Translations under genes and position numbers: made by a program
Assembly: GCA_033721915.1 (NCBI GenBank)
Contig: JAWWAC010000009.1
Coordinates: 1 to 64,000, forward strand
Length of the DNA stretch: 64,000 nucleotides
Direction: 5' to 3'
Origin: REBR01 sp033721915
GTDB lineage: Bacteria > Pseudomonadota > Gammaproteobacteria > Pseudomonadales > Oleiphilaceae
The notes under the pieces: generated by a model
What the model saw: the letters and a program-made list of their open reading frames with translations, nothing else
Told to the model about the DNA's origin: nothing
Databases searched by the model: none
In this document: in pieces, positions 43,929-53,028 of the stretch
How positions within the stretch are numbered: the stretch's first letter is position 1
Layout of the letters: each line of letters begins with the position of its first letter

Positions 43929-44555
43929 TCAGGCGGGGGACAGCGGGAGCTCGATAATACGCGAGCAGTGCTGTTGCAGAAAGCGCTGCTCGTGGCTGAC
44001 CAGAAGCACGGCACGGTGGGGCGCCATCCGGGAGAGGAGCCCCGAGAGGGCCTGTATGGCATGGCCGTCCAGGTTGTTGGTGGGCTCATCCAGTATCACC
44101 AGTTCCGCCTGGCTGGCGAGACAGGCATAGGCTTGAAGAAACTGGAACTGGCCGCCGCTGAGAGCCGCCAGCGGTTTCTCCAGAAGGGGTTCGATCTGTG
44201 GCGGGTAGCGGGTCTGTACGGCCCCCATCAGCTCCAGCAGCTCACGCCCGCACAGGGGCAGTTCCGGTGGCTGCTCCGGTCTCTGGCGGTGATGGCTGAC
44301 AGTGAGTCCGTCCCTGCGCCGGATATGCCCGGAAAACACCCTTGCGGTGCCGGTCAGGGCACTCAGCAGTGTGGATTTTCCGGCCCCGTTGGCCCCCGCC
44401 AGCCCCAGTATTTCACCGGCGGACACTGTGAAGGACACGGGGCCGACAACGGGTTTGCGATAACCGGCGCAGACGGCGTCAAAGCGGGCCAGTGGTTGTA
44501 CTGCCACTTCCCCGGCAGTTGCCGTGGTGTTGTTGTGGACGGCGCCTGTGGTCAC
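43929..44555 (-). CDS. Zinc-type ABC transporter ATP-binding protein
   Basis: 208 residues. Walker A GANGAGKST (near 34-42), Q-loop region, signature LSGGQFQFLQAYA (near 133) and Walker B LVILDEPTNNLD (near 152), then the H-loop SHEQRF. Somewhat short for a ZnuC ATPase (about 250), lacking a C-terminal extension. GTG 44555 overlaps the stop of the binding-protein gene (GTGA), implying coupling. It powers import through the permease at 43120. Confidence 0.88.
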   Translation of the reverse strand: MTTGAVHNNTTATAGEVAVQPLARFDAVCAGYRKPVVGPVSFTVSAGEILGLAGANGAGKSTLLSALTGTARVFSGHIRRRDGLTVSHHRQRPEQPPELPLCGRELLELMGAVQTRYPPQIEPLLEKPLAALSGGQFQFLQAYACLASQAELVILDEPTNNLDGHAIQALSGLLSRMAPHRAVLLVSHEQRFLQQHCSRIIELPLSPA

Positions 44556-45430
44556 GGCTGAACGGCCTCAACCCACTGCCGGATCATGGCAAAATAGGCG
44601 TCCCGGTCAGCCTCAGTGGCCACCTGTATCGGCAGCTGATGCGTCGGCCAGCCGAGCTTGCGGTGGATGAAATCCGGCCCCTTGCCAGGCTGGAAATCCG
44701 TATACAGCACCACCCCCTGGCGACCTTCCAGTTCCCCCACCAGTGTCGACAGGTGCCGCGCCGTGGGAGGGATGCCCGGCTTGGGTTCGATGTAACCGAC
44801 AACGGGTACATCCAGCAGGGCCATCAGGTAGTCGGGTTCGCCGTGATACAGCAATGCGCCCGGGGCTCCCGCGGCCTGTGACCGCCACTGTGGCAGTTGC
44901 TCCTCCACCGCCTGGCGAAAGGCAGTGGCACGGGAGAGATAGTCATCCCGGTTGTCGGGGTCCAGGCGGGCCAGATGTTCCGCCAGTGCCTGTCCCACAG
45001 TGGCCATGCGCTGCGGGTCCAGATAAAAGTGGGGGTTGCCACGGGGATGGACATCGCCTCTGGAGCGGTCCGCCTGCTGGCCTTCATTGAGTCGCTTGAT
45101 ATGGGCGGCGCCTTCAAAATACCCCTTTTTGCCGGGTACCAGCTCCCGGTTACCGGCACCCTGAATGGCGGCCGGCAGCCAGCCGGTTTCCAGCTCCGCC
45201 CCCACGGACACCACCATGTCAGCACGTCGCAGTGCGGCCATCATGCTGGGGCGGGCTTCCAGGTAATGGGGGTCACGCCCTGGAGGTGCCATGACCGTGA
45301 CCTGCACATGTTCGCCGCCGATCTCACGGGCCAGCATGCCCATGTTGGGGACGGTGGCGGCAATATTGACAGCGGCCTGTGACAAACCGGACAGCAGCAT
45401 CAGCAGCCCTAAAAGGCTGAATCGGATCAT
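44552..45430 (-). CDS. Zinc-type ABC transporter substrate-binding protein (ZnuA-like)
   Basis: 292 residues. A signal peptide (SLLGLLMLLSGLSQA) should be cleaved near residue 19. The cluster A-1 fold is indicated by NIAATVPNMGMLAREIGGEHVQV, PPGRDPHYLEARPSM (first metal His), GNPHFYLDP (second His), YHGEPDYLMAL (third His position) and PGIPPTARHLSTLV. The His-rich loop typical of ZnuA is absent; only RSRGDVHPRGNPHF lies in that place. It binds Zn2+ (or Mn2+) in the periplasm and hands it to the permease. It follows the outer-membrane protein gene after 81 bases. Confidence 0.87.
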   Translation of the reverse strand: MIRFSLLGLLMLLSGLSQAAVNIAATVPNMGMLAREIGGEHVQVTVMAPPGRDPHYLEARPSMMAALRRADMVVSVGAELETGWLPAAIQGAGNRELVPGKKGYFEGAAHIKRLNEGQQADRSRGDVHPRGNPHFYLDPQRMATVGQALAEHLARLDPDNRDDYLSRATAFRQAVEEQLPQWRSQAAGAPGALLYHGEPDYLMALLDVPVVGYIEPKPGIPPTARHLSTLVGELEGRQGVVLYTDFQPGKGPDFIHRKLGWPTHQLPIQVATEADRDAYFAMIRQWVEAVQP

Positions 45431-45511
45431 GATCAGTCTCCTTGACGGGTTGAACAGGAAGGTAGGGAGTCACCGGCGGCGCGTTGTGCCACCGGTGAAT
45501 GCCAGGACGGA

Positions 45512-46903
45512 TCAGAAGGCGTGGGCACCGTGCTGGCCCAGGCTGAGGTTGTACTGCAGGAAGAACTGCCAGGCACCGGGTTCATGGCCGTGGTCGTCTT
45601 CATGGCCGTGGTCCAGATCGTTGTAGGACAGCTGGGCGCGGATACGGGAGAATTCCGTGGGGGCGAAACTCACCTGGCCGGTGTAGCGGAAAGAGGCGCC
45701 GGCATCCTGGGGCTCGCTGCCCTCAAAGCTGTCATTGGTCAGGCCCGCCGCATCCACACGCACACCGGCGTTCCAGCGTGGCGCAAAGCCGTACAGACCC
45801 TGTACGTAAAGGGCGTCCTGCTTGAACCGCAGGTCGACTTCTTCCTCCGGTGGGCCGAATTCCTCGCTGTTGATAAAGCTGCGCTCGGTGAATTTCAGCT
45901 CCTTTGTACGCAGTGTGTACTCGCCCTGGAGTGTGAAATCCCCCTGTCCCATGGCGCCGCCGCCGGAATATTTGTAGACGGCGTCCACACCGGCAAACCA
46001 GCTGTCACCCTCGAGGGTTTCCAGTTCACCGTCGCTGTGGAACTCCTGCTCCTGGTAGAGAGTGGCATGGCCGCCAAAGACACCCAGTTGCAGCGCCCTG
46101 TCGTAGCCCAGATCCGGTGCAAACTTGGCAAAGGCGGTAAACAGCCGTGGGCCGCTCTTGTCCTCAAGGCCGTTGTCCGCCTCGAATTCCACCGGCTGCG
46201 GTGTGCCATCGGGGTTCTGATTCACGGAACTCAGTGAGACTTCCTCTTCCCCCACGTAGTTGGCAACGCCTTCATTGTCCCCTTCCAGCACTTCCAGGCC
46301 GAATCGGCTGTAGAAGGCGGTGGGCGCCACCCAGGAGAGCTGCACACCGGTGTCGCTCAGGCCTTCGTCACCAAACAGGAATTCACGCATCCAGGGCTGG
46401 TCCACAAAGTCCCAGTCGTGGATGTGCTGCTTGTTGATGTAGCCGATATCACTGAGGAACTGGCCGCCTTTCAGCTGCAGACCATAGGGCAGTGCCCGAG
46501 TCTGCAGATAGGCCTCTTCCAGCTCCACCTCCGAGGGGGTGACCCCGACCTGCACCATCATGTCAAAATACGGATCCACAGGGCCGGACAGCACCAGTTC
46601 CGCTTCGCGCAGCTGGAAACCCTCTTCCACGCCATGGCTGTGGCCTTCTTCCCCATGGCCATGGCCATGGCCGTGCTCGTCACCATCGCCAAAACCGGCC
46701 GGTTCTTCCACTTCGCGGCTGGAGCGGCTGAAGACACCGTCGAGAATAACGGAAATGGCCGGGTTGAAGCCGGTGCCGGAAGTGACTGCGTTATCGCCTC
46801 CGGAGTGATGGTTTTCGGGGCTGTTCTCCTGAGCCTGGGCCTGGCCCATGGCCAGTCCCAACAGACTCAGTGCCAGCAGTGAAGAGAGGGGTTTAGTGCG
46901 CAT
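45512..46903 (-). CDS. Outer-membrane beta-barrel protein with His-rich segments, zinc-linked
   Basis: 463 residues. A Sec signal peptide (SLLALSLLGLAMGQAQA) with cleavage near residue 24 is followed by a His-rich stretch (six His in 77-90, HGHGHGHGEEGHSH). The porin-like barrel has alternating strands (LREAELVLSGPVDPYFDMMVQVG, LPYGLQLKGGQFLSDIGY) and ends in Phe 463. A second His cluster (His 432, 434, 438, 440) lies in a predicted loop near the end. The His clusters and position at the head of a Zur-operator operon suggest zinc capture or passage across the outer membrane. There is no TonB plug or TonB box, so it looks like a porin-type channel. Confidence 0.8.
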   Translation of the reverse strand: MRTKPLSSLLALSLLGLAMGQAQAQENSPENHHSGGDNAVTSGTGFNPAISVILDGVFSRSSREVEEPAGFGDGDEHGHGHGHGEEGHSHGVEEGFQLREAELVLSGPVDPYFDMMVQVGVTPSEVELEEAYLQTRALPYGLQLKGGQFLSDIGYINKQHIHDWDFVDQPWMREFLFGDEGLSDTGVQLSWVAPTAFYSRFGLEVLEGDNEGVANYVGEEEVSLSSVNQNPDGTPQPVEFEADNGLEDKSGPRLFTAFAKFAPDLGYDRALQLGVFGGHATLYQEQEFHSDGELETLEGDSWFAGVDAVYKYSGGGAMGQGDFTLQGEYTLRTKELKFTERSFINSEEFGPPEEEVDLRFKQDALYVQGLYGFAPRWNAGVRVDAAGLTNDSFEGSEPQDAGASFRYTGQVSFAPTEFSRIRAQLSYNDLDHGHEDDHGHEPGAWQFFLQYNLSLGQHGAHAF

Positions 46904-46967
46904 GAGAGTATCCTTGGTGGTGTCTGTACAAAAGGCTGTCTGTGAGGATTAATGCAAGAAGCAGCAT

Positions 46968-46984
46968 ATGTTATAACATAACAT
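46968..46984. promoter_or_regulatory. Zur-box operator of the zinc uptake operon
   Basis: ATGTTATAACATAACAT matches the core of the enterobacterial Zur consensus (GTTATA-type dyad); its arms ATGTTATA and CATAACAT are complementary at 7 of 8 positions. It sits 65 bases upstream of the outer-membrane protein start, where Zur-Zn would repress transcription. Confidence 0.85.
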
Positions 46985-47024
46985 TAGCGTTGCCAATACC
47001 GCTTCCATCAGGGCCCTTGAGCGG

Positions 47025-48380
47025 TTACCGGGGGTTGTCCTGCTTGAGCCGTTTGAGGATTTCCTCCTCCATGCGCCAGATCCGGTCCTGTCCCCAGAGG
47101 GTGAATGCCGGCTGTGTGTCGGTGGCGGGCAGTCTCAGTGTGGGCACGCCCCAGGAGCCGGCGGCGATCATATCCCGTACATTTTCCTCCAGCTCCGGCT
47201 CCCAGTCCCGGTTATCCAGCCGTTGCCGGGCCTCATTCCAGTCCAGTCCGGTTCTCTCCACGATCCGCCGCAGCCCTGACAGGCGCCAGGCATTGATGCC
47301 CTCGGCCCAGACCGCCTGGCTGTACTGATGCAGATACTCCAGCCCCAGGCCCTGGTCCCGCGCCCAGGGAAACAGTGAGTAGGCCTTCAGTACCGGTTTG
47401 CCGAAAGGGTCCCACACCTTGCCGAAGGCCACCCCCAGACGCTGTGCCTCGCGCTGGGTGTCCTTCATGATGTAGAACGCCTTGCGACGGTCCGCCTTGA
47501 CCCCCCGCATCATCATGGGCAGCACGGGGCGTACGTGCAGATCAATGGGATAGCGCTCACAGAGGGCTTTGACACGGCCATAGGAGATGTGGCTGTAGGG
47601 GCTGCGCAGTGACGGGAAATACTCCAGTGTCAGGGGGGCGGCAGCGGCCGGGATTTCCGCGTCCGGGGCCTGTCGCTTCAGGGTCACGCTGGGTCCTGCC
47701 GGGGCTTCACGGTGCCGTACGGCAAGGGCGTCAAGGCGCTCTTCCAGATAGTGCAGACGGTCAATGCCCCAGTACCATTCACCGGCGTAGTAGAACATGC
47801 CCCCCAGGTAATGGCCGAGCTGGTGGCGCAACTGGTCGTTCTCCGCCAGTGTGGCCTCGGTCAGTGAGTCACTGGCACCGCCGTGCTCGGCCAGCAGGGC
47901 TGCAATACGGGACTGATCCCCACGGGCCAGTGCCTCACCGGCGGTCACCGCCAGCTGTGCCTGCTGGCGCGGCGGACGGGGCTCACATAATAGCCGCTGG
48001 GCCATGGCCAGTGCGTCCGGAGAGGGTGTCGTGACGGGATCAAGACGCAATGGTTCCCCGTTGCAGTAGTGGTAGGGGGCGATGGCGGCGGCATCCTGCT
48101 CCGCCCAGTGATTCCAGAGCTGTTCATCGTGAATGGCAATTGGGGTGGGCCTGGCCACCGGGAGGAATTCCAGCTGCACCGGATAACGGTCGAGAAAGGC
48201 CCCGATGGCTTGTGCCGCCAGCTGGCTGTAGGGGTCATCCAACTGGTGAAAATACAACACCTTGTGGGGCTCACCACGGCGTATACGGCGTTGCTCCTGT
48301 TTTTCGCGGGCCTTTGCCAGACGTTGTGGATCGGTGACCCGACGGATCAGGAAACTGCGCAGCGGGCGTGCTGGATCCAT
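47025..48380 (-). CDS. Two-domain DsbA-like thioredoxin-fold protein (HCCA-isomerase type)
   Basis: 451 residues with two DSBA-like halves. The first starts at about residue 40 (KVLYFHQLDDPYSQLAAQAI) and the second at about 245 (LTLEYFPSLRSPYSHISYGRV), ending with the cis-Pro motif GSWGVPTLRL near 410. In each the redox CxxC is replaced by DPYS or SPYS, as in 2-hydroxychromene-2-carboxylate isomerases and kappa-class GSTs, which use Ser and glutathione. A glutathione-dependent isomerase or transferase is therefore likelier than a disulfide oxidase. No signal peptide; cytoplasmic. ATG 48380 has AGGAG 5 bases upstream. Divergent from a GST gene, suggesting related function. Confidence 0.8.
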   Translation of the reverse strand: MDPARPLRSFLIRRVTDPQRLAKAREKQEQRRIRRGEPHKVLYFHQLDDPYSQLAAQAIGAFLDRYPVQLEFLPVARPTPIAIHDEQLWNHWAEQDAAAIAPYHYCNGEPLRLDPVTTPSPDALAMAQRLLCEPRPPRQQAQLAVTAGEALARGDQSRIAALLAEHGGASDSLTEATLAENDQLRHQLGHYLGGMFYYAGEWYWGIDRLHYLEERLDALAVRHREAPAGPSVTLKRQAPDAEIPAAAAPLTLEYFPSLRSPYSHISYGRVKALCERYPIDLHVRPVLPMMMRGVKADRRKAFYIMKDTQREAQRLGVAFGKVWDPFGKPVLKAYSLFPWARDQGLGLEYLHQYSQAVWAEGINAWRLSGLRRIVERTGLDWNEARQRLDNRDWEPELEENVRDMIAAGSWGVPTLRLPATDTQPAFTLWGQDRIWRMEEEILKRLKQDNPR

Positions 48381-48589
48381 GGTGTTCTCCTGGCGTCAGT
48401 GGCCGTCAGTGACAGCCGGTTTGTGGTTGGCTACGGATCCGCTCCAGCCTTCCTGGACAGCGGTTTTTCCGGGAAACAGGGGGAATTATAGACGATACAG
48501 GGATAGCGGATGCTCGCGGTGTTGTTGCGCTTTGTGGTCATTTACTGTTTGCTCGGTGGTTTTCAGAACAACAACCAAGAGGTGTCGCA

Positions 48590-49699
48590 ATGAAAGGGCT
48601 TTACCAACACTACGGCTGGGAGCTGTCCCTGTTCAGTGGCAAGACACGGGCCTACCTGCGCTTCAAGCAGCTGCCCTTCAGGGACAGGACCATCCGCCTG
48701 TGGCAGATGGAATCCCTGAAGAAACGGGTGGGCGCCCAGGTCATGCCGGTGGTGGCCACTCCGGAGGGGGAGTATCTGCAGGACACCTCGGAGATTATCG
48801 GGCAGCTTGAAGCCCGTCATCCGAACCCTTCTGTTATGCCTGAAACGCCACGCCAGAGAATGGCTGCCTGTCTGCTGGAAGCCTGGGGGGATGAATTCTG
48901 GCTGCCCAGTGCCATGCATTACCGCTGGAATTTCCAGGAAAACTTCGAGAAAGTCTTCCGCCCCGAGGCCGGGGACAACCTGTTGCCATTGGCGCCGCGT
49001 TTCCTGAAGAACCGGCTGGCGGATCGTGTTGCCGGTACACTGCGGGGCTTTCTGCCCGCACTGGGGGTGGTGCCGGAGCAGACCGCGAAGATTGAGAGCT
49101 GTACCCGTTCCCTGTGCGATGCACTGGACAGGCACTTCGCACTGCACCCCTATCTTCTGGGGGGCCGTCCCAGCCTGGGGGACTTCGGGCTGATCGGCCC
49201 TCTCTACGCCCACCTGGGACGGGACCCTTACCCGGCCCGCGAGCTGATCGCTCCCCGTCCCCATCTGCAGGCCTGGGTGTCGCGCATGATGCAGCCACCG
49301 GAGGGAGAACCGGGGGATTTCCTGCCGGACGACGAAATACCCGACACCCTGGAGCCGCTGCTGGCATCGGTGTGCCGGGAGTTCCGCGCCTTTACCGAGG
49401 GGACCCGGTCACTGGCGGAGAAGGTGGCGCCCACACTGTCACAGGGCCGTGGCTTTCCACGGCAGCTGGAGAAGCTGGACATCCCCTTTGGCGAGTCCTC
49501 ACTGACGCTGTCTGCCAGGCCCTTTGTGCTGTGGAAGCTGCAGCGCATCCGTGACCAGTACGGGGCACTGGATGAAAGCGGCCGCGAGGCGGTGCAGCAG
49601 TGGCTGTCCCAGTGGCAGGCGGGGGACTGGCTGTCGGCGTCCATGCCCTGGCGGCTGACCCGCAAGGGGCTTTATGTGCTGCCATCAGGCAGGGACTGA
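48590..49699 (+). CDS. Glutathione S-transferase-like protein, long form
   Basis: 369 residues. The N-terminal thioredoxin-like domain (YQHYGWELSLFSGKTRAYLRFKQLPF, split; VMPVVATPEGEYLQDTSEIIGQLE with the cis-Pro and the acidic-Ser glutathione motif) is followed by a helical C-terminal domain (about 85-230; LLGGRPSLGDFGLIGPLYAHLGRDPYP). An extra C-terminal region of about 140 residues (FRAFTEGTRSLAEKVAP, RPFVLWKLQRIRDQY) is longer than ordinary GSTs. ATG 48590 follows GAGGTG at 5 bases. Divergent from the DsbA-like gene; terminated with the acyl-CoA dehydrogenase gene at a shared hairpin. Confidence 0.82.
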   Translation: MKGLYQHYGWELSLFSGKTRAYLRFKQLPFRDRTIRLWQMESLKKRVGAQVMPVVATPEGEYLQDTSEIIGQLEARHPNPSVMPETPRQRMAACLLEAWGDEFWLPSAMHYRWNFQENFEKVFRPEAGDNLLPLAPRFLKNRLADRVAGTLRGFLPALGVVPEQTAKIESCTRSLCDALDRHFALHPYLLGGRPSLGDFGLIGPLYAHLGRDPYPARELIAPRPHLQAWVSRMMQPPEGEPGDFLPDDEIPDTLEPLLASVCREFRAFTEGTRSLAEKVAPTLSQGRGFPRQLEKLDIPFGESSLTLSARPFVLWKLQRIRDQYGALDESGREAVQQWLSQWQAGDWLSASMPWRLTRKGLYVLPSGRD

Positions 49700-49743
49700 G
49701 GGCCTCGAAAGGGCCTGTTTCCGGAGCCGGTCACCGGCATGAA

Positions 49744-49777
49744 AAAACCCGCAGACCGTGACCGGGCTGCGGGTTTT
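49744..49777. terminator. Bidirectional intrinsic terminator
   Basis: AAAACCCGCAG (49744-49754) pairs with CTGCGGGTTTT (49767-49777) between two convergent genes; A-run and T-run allow function on both strands. Confidence 0.88.
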
Positions 49778-49794
49778 CTGGTCGTCAATGGCGC

Positions 49795-51615
49795 TCAGGC
49801 ATCAATGGCGAAGCTTTCCGAGGGCATCTGCATCAGGTTCCTGCTCGGGCTGAGCATGCTCTCGGCATGGCCCTGTGCCCTTGGCAGCAGACGCTCGAAG
49901 TAGAACTCCGCGGTGTCCAGCTTGGCCCGGTAGAACTCCTCGCCACTCTCCCCCTCGTTGGCCAGGCCCTTGAGGGCCGCTTCCGCCTGCATGGCCCACA
50001 TGTAGGCCATGAAGACATAGCCGCTGTACATGAGGAAGTCGTTGGCGGCGGCGGAGACCATGTCCCGGTCCTTGCGGGCAATCAGCATCAGTCGCATGGT
50101 CAGCCAGTTCCACTGGGCGGTGAGCTTGAGCAGCTTCCAGGCGAAAGGACGCATTTTCTTGTTGCCCAGCTGCTTGCGGGCGAAGTTGCTGATCTTGAAG
50201 GTAAAGTCCCGCACCGCGCCGCCCTGGGTCATCAACAGGACCTTGCGGCCCAGCAGGTCCAGTGCCTGTATGCCGGTGGTGCCCTCATAGAGTGTGGCAA
50301 TGCGGGTGTCACGCACGATCTGCTCCATGCCGTGCTCGCTGATATAGCCGTGGCCGCCGTAGACCTGCATGCCCAGATTGGCCGCCTCGTTACCCAGCTC
50401 CGTGAGGAAGCCCTTGAGGATGGGGGTGAGAAAGCCCAGCTTGTCGTCCCACTTGGCGATCTTTTCCTCGTCCTCTTCCAGGTGGCCGCAGACCATGTGG
50501 TCGGCGTACTGGGCGGCGTAATAGAGCATGGCACGGCCACCCTCGGCGATGGCCTTCTGGGTCAGCAGCATGCGGCGCACATCGGCGTGGTGCATCAGGC
50601 TGTCCGCCACATGCTCCGGGTCCTTCTTGCCGGACAGGGCCCGCATGGAGCGGCGCTCCTTGGCGTAGGCCAGCGCGTTCTGGAAGGACAGCTCCGCCGG
50701 GCCCACGCCCTGTATGGCGGTACCGATACGGGCGGTGTTCATGAAGGTGAACATGCACTCCAGGCCCCGGTTTTCCTCACCGATCATGAAACCGGTGGCG
50801 CCATCGAAGTTCATGACGCAGGTGGCGGAGGCCTTGATGCCCATTTTCTTCTCCAGTGACCCCACGGAGACATTGTTGAACTCGCCGGTGTTGCCGTCGG
50901 CATCCGGCAGGTGCTTGGGCACGATAAACAGTGAGATGCCACGGGTGCCCTTGGGGGCGCCGGGCTTGCGGGCCAGCACAATGTGCACGATGTTGTCGGT
51001 CAGGTCGTGATCCCCTGAGGAGATGAAGATCTTGGTGCCGGTGATCTTGTAGCTGCCGTCTTCCTGGGGCTCGGCCTTGGTTTTCACCTGGCCGAGATCG
51101 GTGCCGCACTGGGGCTCTGTCAGGCACATGGTGCCGGCCCAGCGGCCTTCCGTCAGTGGCACCAGGTAGGTCTGCTTCTGGTCCTCGTCGCCGTGCAGCT
51201 GCAGCGTGTTCATGGCGCCGATGGACAGGCCCGGGTACATGCTGAAAGACCAGTTGGCGGTACCCAGCATCTCCTGCTTGAGCAGACCCAGTGAGGCCGG
51301 CAGGCCCTGTCCGCCGTATTCTTCCGGTGTGGACAGCCCCTGCCATCCTCCCGCCACATACTCCTGGTAGGCTTCCTTGTACCCCTTGGGGGTGGTGACC
51401 TGTCCATCCTTGAGGGTACAGCCTTCCTGGTCGCCGCTCTGGTAGAGAGGGCTGAGTACGTTTTCGCACAGCTTGGCGCACTCACCGAGTATGGCGTCCA
51501 CCATATCCGGTGTGGCCTCGGCCCCGTTACTCAGTGTCTGGTAATGGGCCGGGAAGTCGAACACTTCGTTCAACAGGAAGGTCATATCGCGCAGTGGCGC
51601 TTTGTACATGGGCAT
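49795..51615 (-). CDS. Acyl-CoA dehydrogenase, DmdC-type
   Basis: 606 residues. It begins MPMYKAPLRDMTFLLNEVFD, characteristic of the 3-methylmercaptopropionyl-CoA dehydrogenase-like (DmdC) group, which is longer than classical acyl-CoA dehydrogenases (about 380). FAD-enzyme motifs: GGWQGLSTPEEYGGQGLP, MCLTEPQCGTDLGQV, KITGTKIFISSGDHDL and YGGHGYISEHGMEQIVRD (near 445); C-terminal helical extension to 606. It oxidises an acyl-CoA at the alpha-beta bond, passing electrons to ETF. Substrate may be DMSP-derived or a fatty acyl-CoA. ATG 51615 has GGAG nine bases upstream; the frame runs on upstream to 51939 but that part has no family similarity. Confidence 0.9.
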   Translation of the reverse strand: MPMYKAPLRDMTFLLNEVFDFPAHYQTLSNGAEATPDMVDAILGECAKLCENVLSPLYQSGDQEGCTLKDGQVTTPKGYKEAYQEYVAGGWQGLSTPEEYGGQGLPASLGLLKQEMLGTANWSFSMYPGLSIGAMNTLQLHGDEDQKQTYLVPLTEGRWAGTMCLTEPQCGTDLGQVKTKAEPQEDGSYKITGTKIFISSGDHDLTDNIVHIVLARKPGAPKGTRGISLFIVPKHLPDADGNTGEFNNVSVGSLEKKMGIKASATCVMNFDGATGFMIGEENRGLECMFTFMNTARIGTAIQGVGPAELSFQNALAYAKERRSMRALSGKKDPEHVADSLMHHADVRRMLLTQKAIAEGGRAMLYYAAQYADHMVCGHLEEDEEKIAKWDDKLGFLTPILKGFLTELGNEAANLGMQVYGGHGYISEHGMEQIVRDTRIATLYEGTTGIQALDLLGRKVLLMTQGGAVRDFTFKISNFARKQLGNKKMRPFAWKLLKLTAQWNWLTMRLMLIARKDRDMVSAAANDFLMYSGYVFMAYMWAMQAEAALKGLANEGESGEEFYRAKLDTAEFYFERLLPRAQGHAESMLSPSRNLMQMPSESFAIDA

Positions 51616-51927
51616 AAAAGAGTTCTCCGACATCAGCGACTGAAACGGGGCCATCCCGCAATGTGTACAGTTGTAACCTGTATCGGGCATCAGACCATTG
51701 ACGGAAAGTGCAGCCCCCTGTGTCAATTGGGCAAGGAAAGGCGCCCGCAAGGGCCCGGGCACTGGTCCGGAAATGTCCCGGAGCGCGTATACTGTGGCGG
51801 TGCTTAACGGGCCTTTTTCCCGATGGCGGGCGCTGTGAACGGCCAGTAATGCTTGGGGCCACAGTGGCCAGAAGCCGTTGAAACCGGGGCGCCGCCACTT
51901 TATGACCCTTCCGGAACTGGAGACACC
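51616..51927. other. 312-bp divergent spacer
   Basis: No gene is supported. TATACT at 51788-51793 is a good -10 element for the plus-strand efflux operon, but no clear -35 is seen at 16-18 bases. TGTACAGTTGTAACCTGTA near 51662-51680 is a partial palindrome of unknown meaning. The minus-strand frame across here is not protein-like. Confidence 0.4.
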
Positions 51928-53028
51928 ATGAAAAAGCAATTCACCCTGGCCGTGCTGATACTGGGTATGGCGGCCCTTCTTCTCTGGTGGTTCTTTCCAG
52001 CCCAGGAAGAGAGCGGCGGTGGTGCCGGTGGCCCCCAGCAGCGGGCCCGGAATGTCAACGTGGCGGCTCCTGAAATCCTGACACTGAGTAACACCCTGCA
52101 GGCGGTCGGCACCACGGCGGCCCGCGACGGGGTGGATCTGGCCAGTGAAGTGGATGGCCGTGTGGCGGAGCTGCGTTTCGACGAGGGTGACCGGGTGGAG
52201 ACCGGGCAGGTGCTGGTGGTGCTGGATGAAAGCCAGGCCAGGGCGGACCTGGCGGTGGCCGAGGCCCGACTGGAGGACGCCAGGACCCAGTTTGCCCGCG
52301 CCGAGCGGCTGCGCCCGAGCAACAATATCTCGGAGGCGGAATTCGACGAGCGCCGCTCGGCACTGAACCTGGCCAGGGCGGAGTACCAGGCCTCACTGAC
52401 ACGGCTGGAAAACCGCCGTATCAAGGCGCCGTTCAGCGGCACACTGGGCCTGCGGGAGATCAGCCCCGGCAGCTACATCAATGCCGGCCAGAGGCTGACC
52501 ACACTGGACACGCTGTCGGTGATGGACCTGGAATTCTCCGTGCCGGAGCGGTTTATTGCCGAACTGGCCATTGGCCAGAGCCTCAGTGCACGCAGCGGGA
52601 GCTTCCCGGACAGGGAATTTACCGGTGAGGTGCTTGAGCTGGGCACACGCATCGATCCACTGAGCCGCACACTGCGGGTCCGCGCCCGGCTGGATAACAG
52701 CGAATCGCTGCTGCGCCCCGGGCAGTTCATGACCGTCAGCCTGACACTGGGCCAGCGCCAGGCACTGGTGATCCCAGAGCAGGCGGTGCTGACACAGGGA
52801 GTCGAGCAGTACGCCTATGTGGTGGTGGATGACAACGCAGAGCGGCGCACTCTGCAGCTGGGTCAGCGCCGCCCCGGCAGGGTGGAGGTGCTGGAGGGCA
52901 TCGGCCCGGATGACTCGGTGGTGATCACCGGCCAGGACCGTCTCTCTTCCGGGGACAAGGTCCGGGTGCTGGAGGATCCCGAGGCGCTGATGTCCGAGAC
53001 CGGACAACAACGGGCGACACAGCCATGA
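51928..53028 (+). CDS. RND efflux periplasmic adaptor (membrane fusion protein)
   Basis: 366 residues. An N-terminal membrane anchor (FTLAVLILGMAALLLWWF) precedes the adaptor domains: lipoyl halves GTTAARDGVDLASEVDGRVAELRFDEGDRVETGQVLV (split) and IKAPFSGTLGLREISPGSYI, an alpha-helical hairpin between them (about 100-165), then beta-barrel and membrane-proximal domains (VLTQGVEQYAYVVVDDN). It links the inner-membrane pump to an outer-membrane channel. ATG 51928 has TGGAG 6 bases upstream. Its stop overlaps the pump start as ATGA. No TolC-like gene is in the window. Confidence 0.92.
   Translation: MKKQFTLAVLILGMAALLLWWFFPAQEESGGGAGGPQQRARNVNVAAPEILTLSNTLQAVGTTAARDGVDLASEVDGRVAELRFDEGDRVETGQVLVVLDESQARADLAVAEARLEDARTQFARAERLRPSNNISEAEFDERRSALNLARAEYQASLTRLENRRIKAPFSGTLGLREISPGSYINAGQRLTTLDTLSVMDLEFSVPERFIAELAIGQSLSARSGSFPDREFTGEVLELGTRIDPLSRTLRVRARLDNSESLLRPGQFMTVSLTLGQRQALVIPEQAVLTQGVEQYAYVVVDDNAERRTLQLGQRRPGRVEVLEGIGPDDSVVITGQDRLSSGDKVRVLEDPEALMSETGQQRATQP

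Noticed and set aside
51616..51939. N-terminal extension of the acyl-CoA dehydrogenase ORF
   Set aside because: The extension has no family similarity, and ATG 51615 has a good ribosome binding site and the family-typical N-terminus.
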